Positions 15,557-24,562 of a DNA stretch of 64,000 bases are shown piece by piece. Source of the stretch: Hyphomicrobium sp. (lineage in GTDB: Bacteria; Pseudomonadota; Alphaproteobacteria; Rhizobiales; Hyphomicrobiaceae); the NCBI GenBank assembly GCA_022844105.1, contig JALHMJ010000001.1, positions 323,264 to 387,263 on the forward strand, given 5' to 3'. How positions within the stretch are numbered: position 1 is the first letter of the stretch; every line of letters begins with the position of its first letter. The notes below the pieces were generated by a model that ran no database searches, had not been told where the DNA came from, and saw only the letters and a list, made by a program, of their open reading frames with translations. The position numbers and the translations under genes are program-made.

Positions 15557-16861
15557 TTAGAAGTTGATCAGACCACCGACACCAACGTAGTTGAAGTCTT
15601 CGTAATCAGTGCCGATGAGGTCGTCTTCGTAGCTCATATTGCGGTACTTGACCCAGACCGACATCGCGGCTGCGTCAACTTCCTGAACCACGCCCAAGCC
15701 CCAAACTTCAAGTTCGGTACCAACGCCGGCGAGGGCCGCTCTACCCTCGTCGCCGCCATCCTGACCATTCAGATACTCACCGTAGAATACGGTGGCGCCA
15801 AGATGGTTGAACTTCGTGCGAAGGCCGATCTTAGCGTAGTGCGTATCGATACCGTCGATCGACAGGCCGGCGTTAGGACCACTTACAAAATCGGCGTCGA
15901 GCGTGCCGAAGTTATAGAGGCCGAACAGACCGGTCGCGACATGCTGGAGGTAAACGCCGATCTGGAAGTACTGCTGATCGGGAACATTCGAGCCGCCGTT
16001 GTAGACCTGATCGGTGGTCTCGTTGTAAGCGCCAGCGACCGCAAGCTTGAAGCCGTGATGCTCGCCAGCGTAGCGCAGGGCAACATCCCAGAAGTCATCT
16101 GCGCCCCAAGATGCGGACGCCGAGAAACCGGCGAACGTGGGCGTGTCGTAGCGAACCGAGTTTTGCGGCAAGCCGTTGCAGTCACCCCAGGCTCCGCCTT
16201 GACCGAGGCACGACTGAGCATTACCCCAAGTCGACTCGTTGTCGACAGCAGGGCCAACGCCACGTATAGCGAAGCTGTTGACATCGTATGCGACCCAGTT
16301 GGCGGGGACGAGCGAGCCCGAACCGTCGACCAGGATTGCAGTGTTGTCAGAGGCCTGCGACTGCTTGCCAAGGCTGATCTTACCGAGTTGGTCAGACTTG
16401 ACGAACCAGTAGGACTGGAGCGTTTGAACGCCGCCAAGGCCCGTCGCGCTGCCGCCCAGTGCATTAAAGACCGCCGGACCATCCGGATTGTCCTGCGAGG
16501 TGGTCAAGCCATCAGAACCGATAGCCTCGATCTGCAGAACGTAACCAGCCGACCAGCCAGGCGAGATCTGAGCCGAACCCGTGAACTTCACGTGGCTGGC
16601 CAGCGTCGTGCCGAGATCGTGGACGTAGGTGTTCGATTCGATACCGTCATCCCAGAACGAGATCTGCTGACCGACCCAACCGGATACGGTGAGCGAAACC
16701 TTGCGATTGCCCTTGCGGGCGGTCGTGGCTTCGAGTTCAGCAATGCGCTCTTCAAGGTCTGCGCAGCAATTGCCGCCGAGGTCGGCAGCGTTCGCGCTGG
16801 TTGCGAGTCCGCCTGCAAGCAGGCCGGCCGCCACCAGGGCGCTCAGGCTATAAATCTTCAT
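15557..16861 (-). CDS. Porin A, alphaproteobacterial Porin_2 family
   Basis: Outer-membrane general porin, 434 residues. The signal peptide ends at ANA-ADLGG around residue 25, followed by the mature N-terminus ADLGGNCCADLEERIAEL and ARKGNRKVSLTVSG, a short coiled-coil plus first strand typical of Porin_2 proteins such as Brucella Omp2 and Rhizobium RopA. The barrel ends in NYVGVGGLINF with the C-terminal Phe needed for outer-membrane insertion. I place the start at 16861 since GGGAGAAGCTCA precedes the ATG; a longer frame adds about 70 non-homologous residues. A strong terminator follows. The N-terminal 30 residues of the mature part are almost identical to those of porin B at 57807. Confidence 0.94.
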   Translation of the reverse strand: MKIYSLSALVAAGLLAGGLATSANAADLGGNCCADLEERIAELEATTARKGNRKVSLTVSGWVGQQISFWDDGIESNTYVHDLGTTLASHVKFTGSAQISPGWSAGYVLQIEAIGSDGLTTSQDNPDGPAVFNALGGSATGLGGVQTLQSYWFVKSDQLGKISLGKQSQASDNTAILVDGSGSLVPANWVAYDVNSFAIRGVGPAVDNESTWGNAQSCLGQGGAWGDCNGLPQNSVRYDTPTFAGFSASASWGADDFWDVALRYAGEHHGFKLAVAGAYNETTDQVYNGGSNVPDQQYFQIGVYLQHVATGLFGLYNFGTLDADFVSGPNAGLSIDGIDTHYAKIGLRTKFNHLGATVFYGEYLNGQDGGDEGRAALAGVGTELEVWGLGVVQEVDAAAMSVWVKYRNMSYEDDLIGTDYEDFNYVGVGGLINF

Positions 16862-17243
16862 TGAGCTTCTCCCAATCTGCGTTGGCATCTTCGAAGGCGG
16901 ACGCCCTACTTTTTGATACGCAAACTGAAACCGCGCTCTCAGACAGGAACGGCACATCGATAAGATTGTGACCCGCCGTTGAAGCCGGAGACTCTGTGAT
17001 TCTCCCCTGCGCAACAATCGTGCAGTGGCCATGTGGCAGAGACTGTGTCCGCTGTGTGGCGATAGCGCCACGTACGCCCATCCAGCTGTAAGGATTTCAA
17101 TAGTTTAACGGCGTGCCTCAGACCCAATTCCGTTGTGGAACTGTTGGGGATAGGCCGCAATCGGACTTCGATTTTGGGTCAGATGCCGCTTTTCGCATCT
17201 TGAATTGTCGGCTGCGCAAATGATTCCGATAGCCGGGGTTTCG
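16862..17243 (-). promoter_or_regulatory. Gene-free leader/promoter region of porin A
   Basis: 382 bases without a supportable gene, between porin A and the SDR gene, both read leftwards. It must hold the porin A promoter and a leader. The ribosome-binding GGGAG is 9 bases before the porin start. I see no convincing -35/-10 pair, no Pho box such as the one before porin B, and no terminator for the SDR gene's upstream side. Confidence 0.45.
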
Positions 17244-18086
17244 TCACCAGGCCGACAGCGCGCGGCGTACGGCGCGGATGAACAGGGCGCTTGGAATCAG
17301 ACGACGGACCGTCAGGACTGCCCGGCTGCGGACCGGGTATCGTAGTCGCGGCCAACGCTCGGTCGCGGCTTTGTAGATAGCCTGGGCGACAGCGTCGGGG
17401 GGTGGAGCGGCTCGCTCGAACGCCGCCAGCCGCGGCAGCACCTGGTTTGTGAACGCTGCATAGGACGGATGCGGGGTGCGGTTGGCGCGATGGGAGAGTT
17501 GCCCGGCGAATGAGCCGGTCCTGTGAACGCCCGGCTGGACTAATTTCACCTTGATGCCCTGTGAGCGGAGTTCGAACGAGAGGGCTTCGCTAAACCCCTC
17601 AAGACCCCACTTGCTGGCGCAATACGCGCTGTAAAGGGGCAGCGTCATACTTCCGCACATCGAGGAGACATTCACGATCCGGCCGCCGCCGGTGGCTCGC
17701 ATATGCGGGAGCAGGGCGCGGGTGACCTGCATGGTGCCCAGAATGTTGGTCGATATGATTGCGCGGTCGTCGGCCTCGGTCAGTTCCTCGTGCGCACCGA
17801 GCAGGCACAAACCGGCATTGTTCACAACGACATCGATGCGACCATGGTCGGCAATGGCCGCGCGAATGGCCTTTTCGATCGACGCGGCGCAGGTGACGTC
17901 CATTTCGTACAGGTTGAGGCGGTTGGATGGCGCAAGCTGAGATTCGCCGGGCGCACGCATGGTGGCTGCAACACACCACCCAGCATCATGGAAGTAGCGA
18001 GCGGCTGCTTCACCGATGCCGCGCGAGGCACCGGTAATCAGCACGGTCCGGGGCCTCTTTTCGATTTCCGTTTTCCGTTTCAGCAT
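17244..18086 (-). CDS. Short-chain dehydrogenase/reductase (SDR), classical type
   Basis: NAD(P)-dependent oxidoreductase of 280 residues. The cofactor motif TGASRGIG is at residues 18-25, the structural NNAG at about 89-92, the catalytic Ser around 141 in NVSS, and the YxxxK pair as Tyr155 and Lys159 in LYSAYCASK. An Arg in the first loop after ATMR suggests NADP(H) preference. The C-terminal 60 residues are basic with a hydrophobic stretch, resembling the SDRs that act on lipids or retinoid-like substrates, so it may associate with the membrane. Substrate is unknown. It stands alone between the porin A leader and rpoD, with no evident operon partner. Confidence 0.87.
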   Translation of the reverse strand: MLKRKTEIEKRPRTVLITGASRGIGEAAARYFHDAGWCVAATMRAPGESQLAPSNRLNLYEMDVTCAASIEKAIRAAIADHGRIDVVVNNAGLCLLGAHEELTEADDRAIISTNILGTMQVTRALLPHMRATGGGRIVNVSSMCGSMTLPLYSAYCASKWGLEGFSEALSFELRSQGIKVKLVQPGVHRTGSFAGQLSHRANRTPHPSYAAFTNQVLPRLAAFERAAPPPDAVAQAIYKAATERWPRLRYPVRSRAVLTVRRLIPSALFIRAVRRALSAW

Positions 18087-18204
18087 AAGCTGGCGTTGCC
18101 CCGCATGCCTGCATCCGTCGTGGTGCGGCGCGAAGCTCAGACTACGATAATTGAGCTGGGTGTGATGTGTCTCTCGTGCGCCGGGATGAGATTAAACGAG
18201 GGAC

Positions 18205-18238
18205 TTTGCCGGCGGGACAGATGTGCGCCGCCGGCAAA
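18205..18238. repeat. 11-bp inverted repeat downstream of rpoD
   Basis: TTTGCCGGCGG (18205-18215) and CCGCCGGCAAA (18228-18238) are perfect complements with a 12-base loop. There is no T-run after either arm, so it is not itself a classical terminator; it adjoins the probable rpoD terminator and may protect or separate transcripts from the SDR gene's side. Confidence 0.55.
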
Positions 18239-18273
18239 AAGCACTCCTGTGGAAATTCCCTAGGGAGCAGTGC
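18236..18273 (-). terminator. Probable intrinsic terminator of rpoD
   Basis: On the minus strand, GCACT...AGTGC pairs around a loop containing CCCTAGGGAATTTCC and is followed directly by TTTTTGCC, beginning 4 bases after the rpoD stop. The stem is short and bulged, so confidence is moderate. Confidence 0.5.
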
Positions 18274-18276
18274 GTG

Positions 18277-20301
18277 TCAATTATCGAGGAACGAGCGGAG
18301 TTTGCGTGAGCGGCTCGGGTGCTTCAGCTTGCGCAATGCCTTGGCTTCGATCTGGCGGATGCGTTCGCGCGTGACCGAAAACTGCTGGCCGACTTCTTCC
18401 AGCGTGTGATCGGTGTTCATGCCGATCCCGAACCGCATGCGCAGAACGCGCTCCTCGCGCGGGGTCAGGGAAGCGAGCACACGGGTCGTCGTTTCGCGCA
18501 GGTTGGACTGGATCGCCGCGTCGATGGGCAGGATTGCGTTGCGGTCTTCGATGAAGTCGCCGAGGTGGCTGTCTTCTTCATCGCCGATCGGGGTTTCAAG
18601 AGAGATCGGCTCCTTGGCGATCTTGAGAACCTTGCGAACCTTTTCCAGCGGCATGGCCAGCTTCTCGGCCAGTTCCTCCGGCGTCGGCTCGCGGCCGATC
18701 TCGTGCAGCATCTGGCGGCTCGTGCGGACGATCTTGTTGATCGTTTCGATCATGTGCACCGGAATGCGGATCGTGCGCGCCTGATCGGCAATCGACCGCG
18801 TGATCGCCTGACGAATCCACCATGTGGCGTAGGTCGAGAATTTGTAACCGCGGCGATACTCGAATTTGTCGACAGCCTTCATCAAGCCGATGTTGCCTTC
18901 CTGGATGAGATCGAGGAATTGCAGACCGCGGTTGGTGTATTTCTTGGCGATCGAGATGACGAGACGCAGGTTGGCCTCGACCATTTCCTTCTTCGCCTGG
19001 CGGGCTTCGCGCTCACCCTTCTGCACCGCCTTCACGATGCGGCGAAATTCGGGGATTTCGAGGCCTGTCTCAGTGGCCAGATTGTGGATGTCGCCTCGGA
19101 TGCGCTCGATATTCGGACGCTCCTGTTTGACGAGGTTGGTCCACTTCTTGCCCTTGTTGGAAATTTTCTCGATCCAGGTCTGGTCGAGTTCGTTGCCGAA
19201 ATACTCGTCGATGAAATCCTGGCGACCGACGCCGTAGCTGTCCGCGAGGCGCATCAGCCGGCCTTCAAAGCCGACGAGACGCTTGTTGATGGCGTAGAGC
19301 TGTTCGACAAGGCTTTCGATACGGGCATTGTTCAGCGACAGCGATTTGACATCGACGATGATTTCGTCGCGCAGCTTTTCATAAGCCTTCTGCTGCTGGC
19401 GCGAGCCCTGCTCGCCTGCAACCTGCTGCTCCAGCTTCTTGTCCTGCTGCTTGCGCAGCTTTTTGTAGGTGTTGGCAATGCGGTCAAAGGTTTCCAGAAC
19501 CTTTGGCTTCAGTTCCGCTTCCATCGCAGCGAGTGAGAGAGCATTTTCGAAATCTTCATCGTCGTCGGGGTTGTCCCCGGCGGGCGCGGCCTGGCCGTCG
19601 GGTGCGGCGGCGACCTCGGGATCGGCGCCGTTTTCGCCGGCGACGGGAATCTTGACCTCGGGTTCATAGGTCGCTTCGAGATCGATGATGTCGCGCAGCA
19701 AGATCTTGCCGTCGTTGAGTTCGGTCATCCAGATGATGATGGCCTGGAACGTCAGCGGGCTTTCGCACAAGCCGGCGATCATGGCTTCGCGCCCAGCCTC
19801 GATGCGCTTGGCGATGGCAATTTCGCCCTCACGCGAGAGCAGCTCAACGGAGCCCATCTCGCGCAGGTACATGCGCACGGGGTCGTCCGTGCGTTCGGTC
19901 GGTTCGGCGCGCGTCTCAGTCTTGACCAGCGCGGTGGTCGCGGTCAGCGCGCGGCCCCCCGATTCTTCCTCATCGCCTGCTTCGTCGACGGCCTCGGCGC
20001 CTTCCTCGGCTTCTTCCTGATCGACGACATTGATGCCCATGTCGGAGAGCATGGCCATCGTGTCTTCGATCTGCTCGGACGACACTTCCTCGGACGGGAG
20101 GACGGCATTCAACTCGTCATAGGTAACATAGCCGCGGGCCTTGGCCGTCTTGAGCAGGCGTTTGACGGCAGCGTCAGAGAGATCAAGGAGGGGACTGTCG
20201 CGCTCGGGCGCTTCGGCAGCGGGCTCGTCCGAACGCGGTGCTGCGGCGGGCGCTGCACGCTTGGGTGCGACGTTGGTCTTGGTCTGCGGGGCGCGGCTCA
20301 T
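18277..20301 (-). CDS. rpoD: RNA polymerase primary sigma factor (sigma-70)
   Basis: Housekeeping sigma factor directing core RNA polymerase to promoters; 674 residues, normal for alphaproteobacterial RpoD. Region 1.1 lies near residues 40-100 ([20 protein letters not shown]), followed by a long acidic non-conserved insertion, region 1.2 at [22 protein letters not shown], region 2 in [19 protein letters not shown] and [20 protein letters not shown], region 3 in [21 protein letters not shown], and region 4 with the helix-turn-helix [20 protein letters not shown] near the C-terminus. It follows dnaG on the same strand, with yqeY before that, the alphaproteobacterial form of the macromolecular synthesis operon. 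Regulation beyond operon context is not visible. Confidence 0.98.
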   Translation of the reverse strand: MSRAPQTKTNVAPKRAAPAAAPRSDEPAAEAPERDSPLLDLSDAAVKRLLKTAKARGYVTYDELNAVLPSEEVSSEQIEDTMAMLSDMGINVVDQEEAEEGAEAVDEAGDEEESGGRALTATTALVKTETRAEPTERTDDPVRMYLREMGSVELLSREGEIAIAKRIEAGREAMIAGLCESPLTFQAIIIWMTELNDGKILLRDIIDLEATYEPEVKIPVAGENGADPEVAAAPDGQAAPAGDNPDDDEDFENALSLAAMEAELKPKVLETFDRIANTYKKLRKQQDKKLEQQVAGEQGSRQQQKAYEKLRDEIIVDVKSLSLNNARIESLVEQLYAINKRLVGFEGRLMRLADSYGVGRQDFIDEYFGNELDQTWIEKISNKGKKWTNLVKQERPNIERIRGDIHNLATETGLEIPEFRRIVKAVQKGEREARQAKKEMVEANLRLVISIAKKYTNRGLQFLDLIQEGNIGLMKAVDKFEYRRGYKFSTYATWWIRQAITRSIADQARTIRIPVHMIETINKIVRTSRQMLHEIGREPTPEELAEKLAMPLEKVRKVLKIAKEPISLETPIGDEEDSHLGDFIEDRNAILPIDAAIQSNLRETTTRVLASLTPREERVLRMRFGIGMNTDHTLEEVGQQFSVTRERIRQIEAKALRKLKHPSRSRKLRSFLDN

Positions 20302-20437
20302 ACGATGTTGCCTCTCGAGAGGTCTAAAAATATTTGCGATAGCAAAACAGCGGTCACGTCAACCGGCACGGGACCCCTGGGCAGGCCAACTCGCGTGGCG
20401 CAGCCAGGACCTCCGGGACGATGAGCGCGCGGTTCCC

Positions 20438-22447
20438 TCATATCGCAGCGACATCTTCTGTAGTGTGATCCAGGTCCTCCGGGCGCGCCAAACGCTCAAG
20501 CTCGGCCTGAAGTTCGCAGATGCGATGAAAAGCATCTTCGCTGCGATCTTCATGCCAAGCCCGTTCCGCGCATTCGAGAGCCGCCTTCAACCCAACTTGC
20601 CGTTCGTGCAGCGTGAGGGCGTGGCGCCAGCCAGCTTCCACCTCAGCGTGCCCGGTACCGGGTTCAGCGAACCTGTGGCATCTATGCGTTACCGAGCGAT
20701 CGACGAGGTCGAGGACCGCGCCGTGCCCAGTTTGCTCCAAATGGGATCGCAACCCTGAGCTGTCAAGGGAATTGTCAAGTGAAACCGCAGCTAAGATGGC
20801 GTCCCGCAACCGTGAAAGCACAGGTGCCAGGAACGTCACCCCCGATATTGTTTCGGCGTGCGCTAGAGCCAGCCATGAGTGGTTAATCAGAGTACGGATG
20901 AGAACAAGCTCCCGGTATCCGGGACGGGTTTTGTCACCAGATACCAGAGAGCTGTTGAGGAGACTGGAGGACGCCAGAGCGTGGATCGGCGGCGTTCCCG
21001 GCGCGAAAGCCGGGCCGCGGGCTCCGCCATAGCCGTTGGGCCGGCCGCCAAAGCCGCCGCGCGCCGGTCCACCGGCCGGCACTCCGCGGTAAGACGGCTG
21101 GCCGGGGTTGCGGCTTGTGGGGTATTGGCGGCCAAAGCCTGTTTCCCGCGACGGACGAAATGGCGCGGCGCGGTCGGCGCCCCAGGCGGTCTGAAGGCGG
21201 CGGCGCATGTCCTGCTCATAATGAGTGCGTACCGAGGCATCCTCGATCCGGGCCGTCAGAAGTCGGATTTGCTGTTCCAGCCGGGCGCGGCGCTCGGGCG
21301 TCGACCAGTCGTCCTGCATCCACTCGCGATCAAACAGGACTTGCGCCAGGGGCTGGGCGGCCGCGAGGGCCGCTTGCAGGGATTGCGGGCCTTGCTGGCG
21401 AATGAGGTCGTCGGGATCGAGGCCGTCGGGTAGGAACGCAAATCGCACACTCATGCCGGGCTTCAGCATGGGAAGGACCGTGTCGATGGCCCGGTGCGCG
21501 GCTTTCTTGCCGGCCGTGTCGCCATCAAAGCAGAGGATCGGTTCCGCGTGCATCCGCCAGAGGAGGCCGATCTGCTCGGCGGTCAGGGCGGTCCCTAGCG
21601 GGGCGACGCTTTCGGCAAAACCGCCTTCGTTAAGTGCCACGACGTCCATGTAGCCCTCGACCGCGATGACGCGATCCTTGTCGTGCGCGGGGCCGCGTGC
21701 GCCATGGGCGTTATAAAGGTTGTGCCCTTTGTGAAAGAGCGGCGTCTCCGGCGAATTCAGGTATTTGGCCGGAGCGTCGGGATCGAGCGCCCGGCCACCA
21801 AAAGCGATCGTGCGGCCTTTCCAGTCGCCAATCGGGAACATGACTCGGTTGCGGAAGCGGTCGTAGGGCTCGCGGATATCCTCGCCCGCGATCAGCATGC
21901 CGGAGATCGTCATTTCCTCGACCGTGAAGCCCTGCTTTGCGAGGTGGTCACGCAGCGCCGTGCGGGAATTTGGCGCGTAGCCCAGACGGAAGGCCTTGAT
22001 CGTGTCGCGCTTGAGGCCGCGCTTCTCAGTGAGATAGCGGCGCGCGTCCGCACCGGCGGGGCCTGCCAACTGCCCTTCGAAAAACCCAACGGAGGCTTCG
22101 AGCAGCGCCGACAGACGCTGGCGCTGATCGTAGATCTCCTGATCGCGCACCTCCGGCTTGGGAAGTGTCACGCCGGCTTCCTCCGCCAGCCGTTCGACGG
22201 CTTCGGGGAAGGTCAAACCCTCGGTTTTTATGAGGAATGTGAAAATATCGCCGTGCTCACCGGAGGCGAAGCAGTGGTAGAAACCCTTCTGGTCATTGAC
22301 GAAGAACGAGGCCGTCTTTTCCATTTTGAACGGCGACAGGCCCGACCATTCACGGCCCTTCTTCTTCAAGGCAACCTTGCGCCCCACCACCTGGCTCACA
22401 GGCAGGCGGCCTCGGATCTCATCGAGAAGGTGAGGCGAAAATCGCAT
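20438..22447 (-). CDS. dnaG: DNA primase
   Basis: Makes RNA primers at the replication fork with DnaB helicase; 669 residues. The N-terminal domain starts MRFSPHLLDEIRGRLPVSQVV, then the position of the CHC2 zinc ribbon, but only one of four expected ligands remains (Cys59 in FYHCFASGEHGD; Ser38, Lys41 and Ser62 replace the others). The catalytic core has FPIGDWKGRTIAFGGRALDP, the TOPRIM motif VIAVEGYMDVVAL and the later LCFDGDTAGKKAA. A Gly/Arg-rich linker leads to the DnaB-binding C-terminal domain. The start at 22447 is chosen by GAGGAG just before it; an in-frame upstream ATG at 22531 adds 28 unrelated residues. It lies between yqeY and rpoD on the same strand. Confidence 0.97.
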   Translation of the reverse strand: MRFSPHLLDEIRGRLPVSQVVGRKVALKKKGREWSGLSPFKMEKTASFFVNDQKGFYHCFASGEHGDIFTFLIKTEGLTFPEAVERLAEEAGVTLPKPEVRDQEIYDQRQRLSALLEASVGFFEGQLAGPAGADARRYLTEKRGLKRDTIKAFRLGYAPNSRTALRDHLAKQGFTVEEMTISGMLIAGEDIREPYDRFRNRVMFPIGDWKGRTIAFGGRALDPDAPAKYLNSPETPLFHKGHNLYNAHGARGPAHDKDRVIAVEGYMDVVALNEGGFAESVAPLGTALTAEQIGLLWRMHAEPILCFDGDTAGKKAAHRAIDTVLPMLKPGMSVRFAFLPDGLDPDDLIRQQGPQSLQAALAAAQPLAQVLFDREWMQDDWSTPERRARLEQQIRLLTARIEDASVRTHYEQDMRRRLQTAWGADRAAPFRPSRETGFGRQYPTSRNPGQPSYRGVPAGGPARGGFGGRPNGYGGARGPAFAPGTPPIHALASSSLLNSSLVSGDKTRPGYRELVLIRTLINHSWLALAHAETISGVTFLAPVLSRLRDAILAAVSLDNSLDSSGLRSHLEQTGHGAVLDLVDRSVTHRCHRFAEPGTGHAEVEAGWRHALTLHERQVGLKAALECAERAWHEDRSEDAFHRICELQAELERLARPEDLDHTTEDVAAI

Positions 22448-22560
22448 GGTGCTCCTCAGCCGGTACAATCCGGGCCGGTCGTTGGGGAACGCTAGGTGAT
22501 TCGCGGGGTGGGCCTGGCGGCGGATCGGCACTACCCCCGTTATTCACAGGCGCGGAGGCT

Positions 22561-23028
22561 TTATTTCAGGGCTTCTTTGAGGATGCCGCTGGCCTTGCCG
22601 AAATCCATGGACCCGGTGAAGCGCTCCTTGAGCGCGGCCATGACGCGGCCCATATCCTTGAGGCCCTTGGCTTCGAGGGCGGCCACGGTGTCCGTGACGG
22701 CGGCGCGGATTTCAGCCTCGGTCAATTGCTGGGGCAAATAGCCTTCGATGACGGTGATTTCTTCGAGTTCCTGGGCGGCCAAATCCTCGCGGTTGCCCTG
22801 GCGGTAGGTCGCAATGCTTTCGCGGCGCTGTTTGATCATCTTCTGCAGCACGGACAGGATCTCCTGGTCGGTGATCTTGTCCACGCCCGAGGGCTTGCCC
22901 TGATCATCGACGTGGGCGTCCAGATCGCGGTCTTTGATGGCCGCATTGATCAACCGCAGGGTGCCGAGGCGGCGCTTGTCGCCAGATTTCATTGCCGTCT
23001 TGATGTCGTCGGTGAGACGGGTGCGCAT
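22561..23028 (-). CDS. yqeY: GatB/YqeY domain protein
   Basis: A 155-residue cytosolic protein consisting of the two-part YqeY domain: MRTRLTDDIKTAMKSGDKRRLGTLRLI at the N-terminus with DAHVDDQGKPSGVDKITDQEILSVLQKM, then the helical tail-like domain EIRAAVTDTVAALEAKGLKDMGRVMAAL related to the tRNA-binding end of GatB. It is thought to act in tRNA-dependent amidation or tRNA handling, but the role is not settled. The start at 23028 is preceded by GAGGAG with a 7-base spacer; a TTG two codons earlier is less likely. It precedes dnaG and rpoD on the same strand and diverges from carA. Confidence 0.9.
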   Translation of the reverse strand: MRTRLTDDIKTAMKSGDKRRLGTLRLINAAIKDRDLDAHVDDQGKPSGVDKITDQEILSVLQKMIKQRRESIATYRQGNREDLAAQELEEITVIEGYLPQQLTEAEIRAAVTDTVAALEAKGLKDMGRVMAALKERFTGSMDFGKASGILKEALK

Positions 23029-23062
23029 GGCCAAGCTCCTCAGGTTGAGGACGGTGTGTAGG

Positions 23063-23098
23063 ATTATGCTTGGCAGGGGGCAAGACTGGCAGTCTTGC
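23063..23098 (-). promoter_or_regulatory. Palindrome overlapping a possible yqeY promoter
   Basis: GCAAGACTG (23080-23088) and CAGTCTTGC (23090-23098) form a 19-base palindrome with one central base. On the minus strand a CATAAT box (23063-23068) lies 12 bases downstream of it, 35 bases before the yqeY start, so the palindrome would cover the -35 area. This looks like an operator; the regulator is unknown. The remainder of the gap to carA holds a tRNA T-arm-like motif that I do not accept as a tRNA. Confidence 0.4.
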
Positions 23099-23325
23099 TG
23101 GACGTCGATGGGTCAGCGGGCGGAACACTGTCGCAGGTGCGGCAAGGTGGCGGAAGGTGAACGCGGCAGAAAGGCGGGATCGAACCCGCTGTTCCTTGAT
23201 TTCACAGAGCGCTTCCCCTAGGGTCCGGCCAAATTTTCAGGGGTCCAGACGCTCAATCCGTGGCCGCGCCAGCGCGCGGTCCGGACTTCCGCGCGGCCCA
23301 CGTCGTCGATCCAACGAGGCTTGAC

Positions 23326-24531
23326 ATGACCGCAACAGTGCCCGCGCCATGGACCGATGCGCCGACCACCGCGCGGCTCGTTCTTGCCGATGGAACCGTG
23401 ATCGAGGGTCAGGGCCTGGGCGCCACGGGTACCGCCGTGGGTGAGGTGTGCTTTAATACGGCCATCACGGGCTACCAGGAAATTCTGACCGACCCGTCCT
23501 ATGCCGGTCAGATCATCACGTTCACGTTTCCCCATGTCGGCAACGTGGGCACAAATATCGAAGACACGGAAACGTCCAACCTTGCTTCGCTGTCGGGCGT
23601 GCGCGGCTGCGTCCTGCGCGCTTCGATTACCGAGCCATCAAATTACCGGGCCGCCGAACACTTCGATCTTTGGCTGAAGGCGCGGGGCATCATCGCGATC
23701 GCGGGCGTCGACACGCGGGCGCTGACGGGCTTGATCCGTGAGAAGGGGATGCCGAACGGCGTGATTGCGCATCATCCGTCAGGGAACTTCGACATCGGCC
23801 AGCTGAAGGCGGAAGCAGCGGCTTGGCCGGGACTTGTCGGGATGGATCTGGTTCCCGACGTGACGAGTGGGCAGAGTTACACATGGGACGAGATGCGCTG
23901 GGTTTGGGGCGAGGGATATCCGCGCAATGTCGCCCCCGAATTTCACGTCGTGGCCATCGACTACGGTTTGAAGCGCAACATTCTGCGCTGCCTGGCCAAT
24001 GCCGGTTGCAGGGTAACTGTCGTGCCGGCCACGGCGACGGCGGAAGAGGTTCTGGCGCGCCAGCCGGACGGGGTTTTTCTGTCAAATGGACCTGGCGATC
24101 CGGCTGAAACCGGCAAGTATGCCGTGCCTCAGATCAAAAAACTTGTCGCGAGCGGCAAGCCGGTGTTCGGCATTTGCCTCGGCCACCAGATGCTCGGGCT
24201 GGCGCTGGGTGCGACCACGAAGAAAATGCATCAAGGTCATCATGGAGCCAATCACCCGGTCAAAGACTTCACGACGAATAAGGTCGAGATCGTTTCCATG
24301 AACCACGGCTTTGCAGTCGACCGGGCGTCGTTGCCAAACGGCGTCGTCGAAACCCATATGTCGTTGTTTGACGGGTCGAATTGCGGTCTGGCACTGGACG
24401 GCCAGCCGGTCTTTTCCGTGCAGCATCATCCCGAGGCGTCGCCGGGACCACAGGACAGCCATTACCTGTTCAACCGGTTCGCCAACTTCATGCGCGCGCA
24501 GAAGGGCACGCCCCTCGTCAGGGAGCGGTGA
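23326..24531 (+). CDS. carA: Carbamoyl-phosphate synthase small (glutaminase) subunit
   Basis: Hydrolyses glutamine and channels ammonia to CarB for carbamoyl phosphate, the precursor of pyrimidines and arginine. The 401-residue protein has the CarA N-terminal domain ([43 protein letters not shown] split over the first 60 residues) and a class I glutamine amidotransferase domain with nucleophile Cys284 in [11 protein letters not shown] and the His/Glu pair in [11 protein letters not shown]. The ATG at 23326 is chosen by family start and a GAGG just upstream. It is separated from carB by three exported-protein genes (24563-27018), an uncommon break of the usual carAB order. Confidence 0.97.
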   Translation: MTATVPAPWTDAPTTARLVLADGTVIEGQGLGATGTAVGEVCFNTAITGYQEILTDPSYAGQIITFTFPHVGNVGTNIEDTETSNLASLSGVRGCVLRASITEPSNYRAAEHFDLWLKARGIIAIAGVDTRALTGLIREKGMPNGVIAHHPSGNFDIGQLKAEAAAWPGLVGMDLVPDVTSGQSYTWDEMRWVWGEGYPRNVAPEFHVVAIDYGLKRNILRCLANAGCRVTVVPATATAEEVLARQPDGVFLSNGPGDPAETGKYAVPQIKKLVASGKPVFGICLGHQMLGLALGATTKKMHQGHHGANHPVKDFTTNKVEIVSMNHGFAVDRASLPNGVVETHMSLFDGSNCGLALDGQPVFSVQHHPEASPGPQDSHYLFNRFANFMRAQKGTPLVRER

Positions 24532-24562
24532 TCCGCAGGCGTCGGTGGCAAGTAGACTTTGC

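Noticed and set aside
18319-19536. A 405-codon open frame on the plus strand opposite rpoD
   Set aside because: It is the antisense shadow of rpoD; high GC at third positions removes stops from the opposite strand. No start signal or family resemblance.
23161-23200. A tRNA T-arm-like motif on the minus strand (GCGGGTTCGATCCCGC) between yqeY and carA
   Set aside because: The arm has a six-base loop or a G-G mismatch, and no matching 5' acceptor strand, D-arm or good anticodon stem is found upstream. It is not a functional tRNA; at most a remnant or chance.
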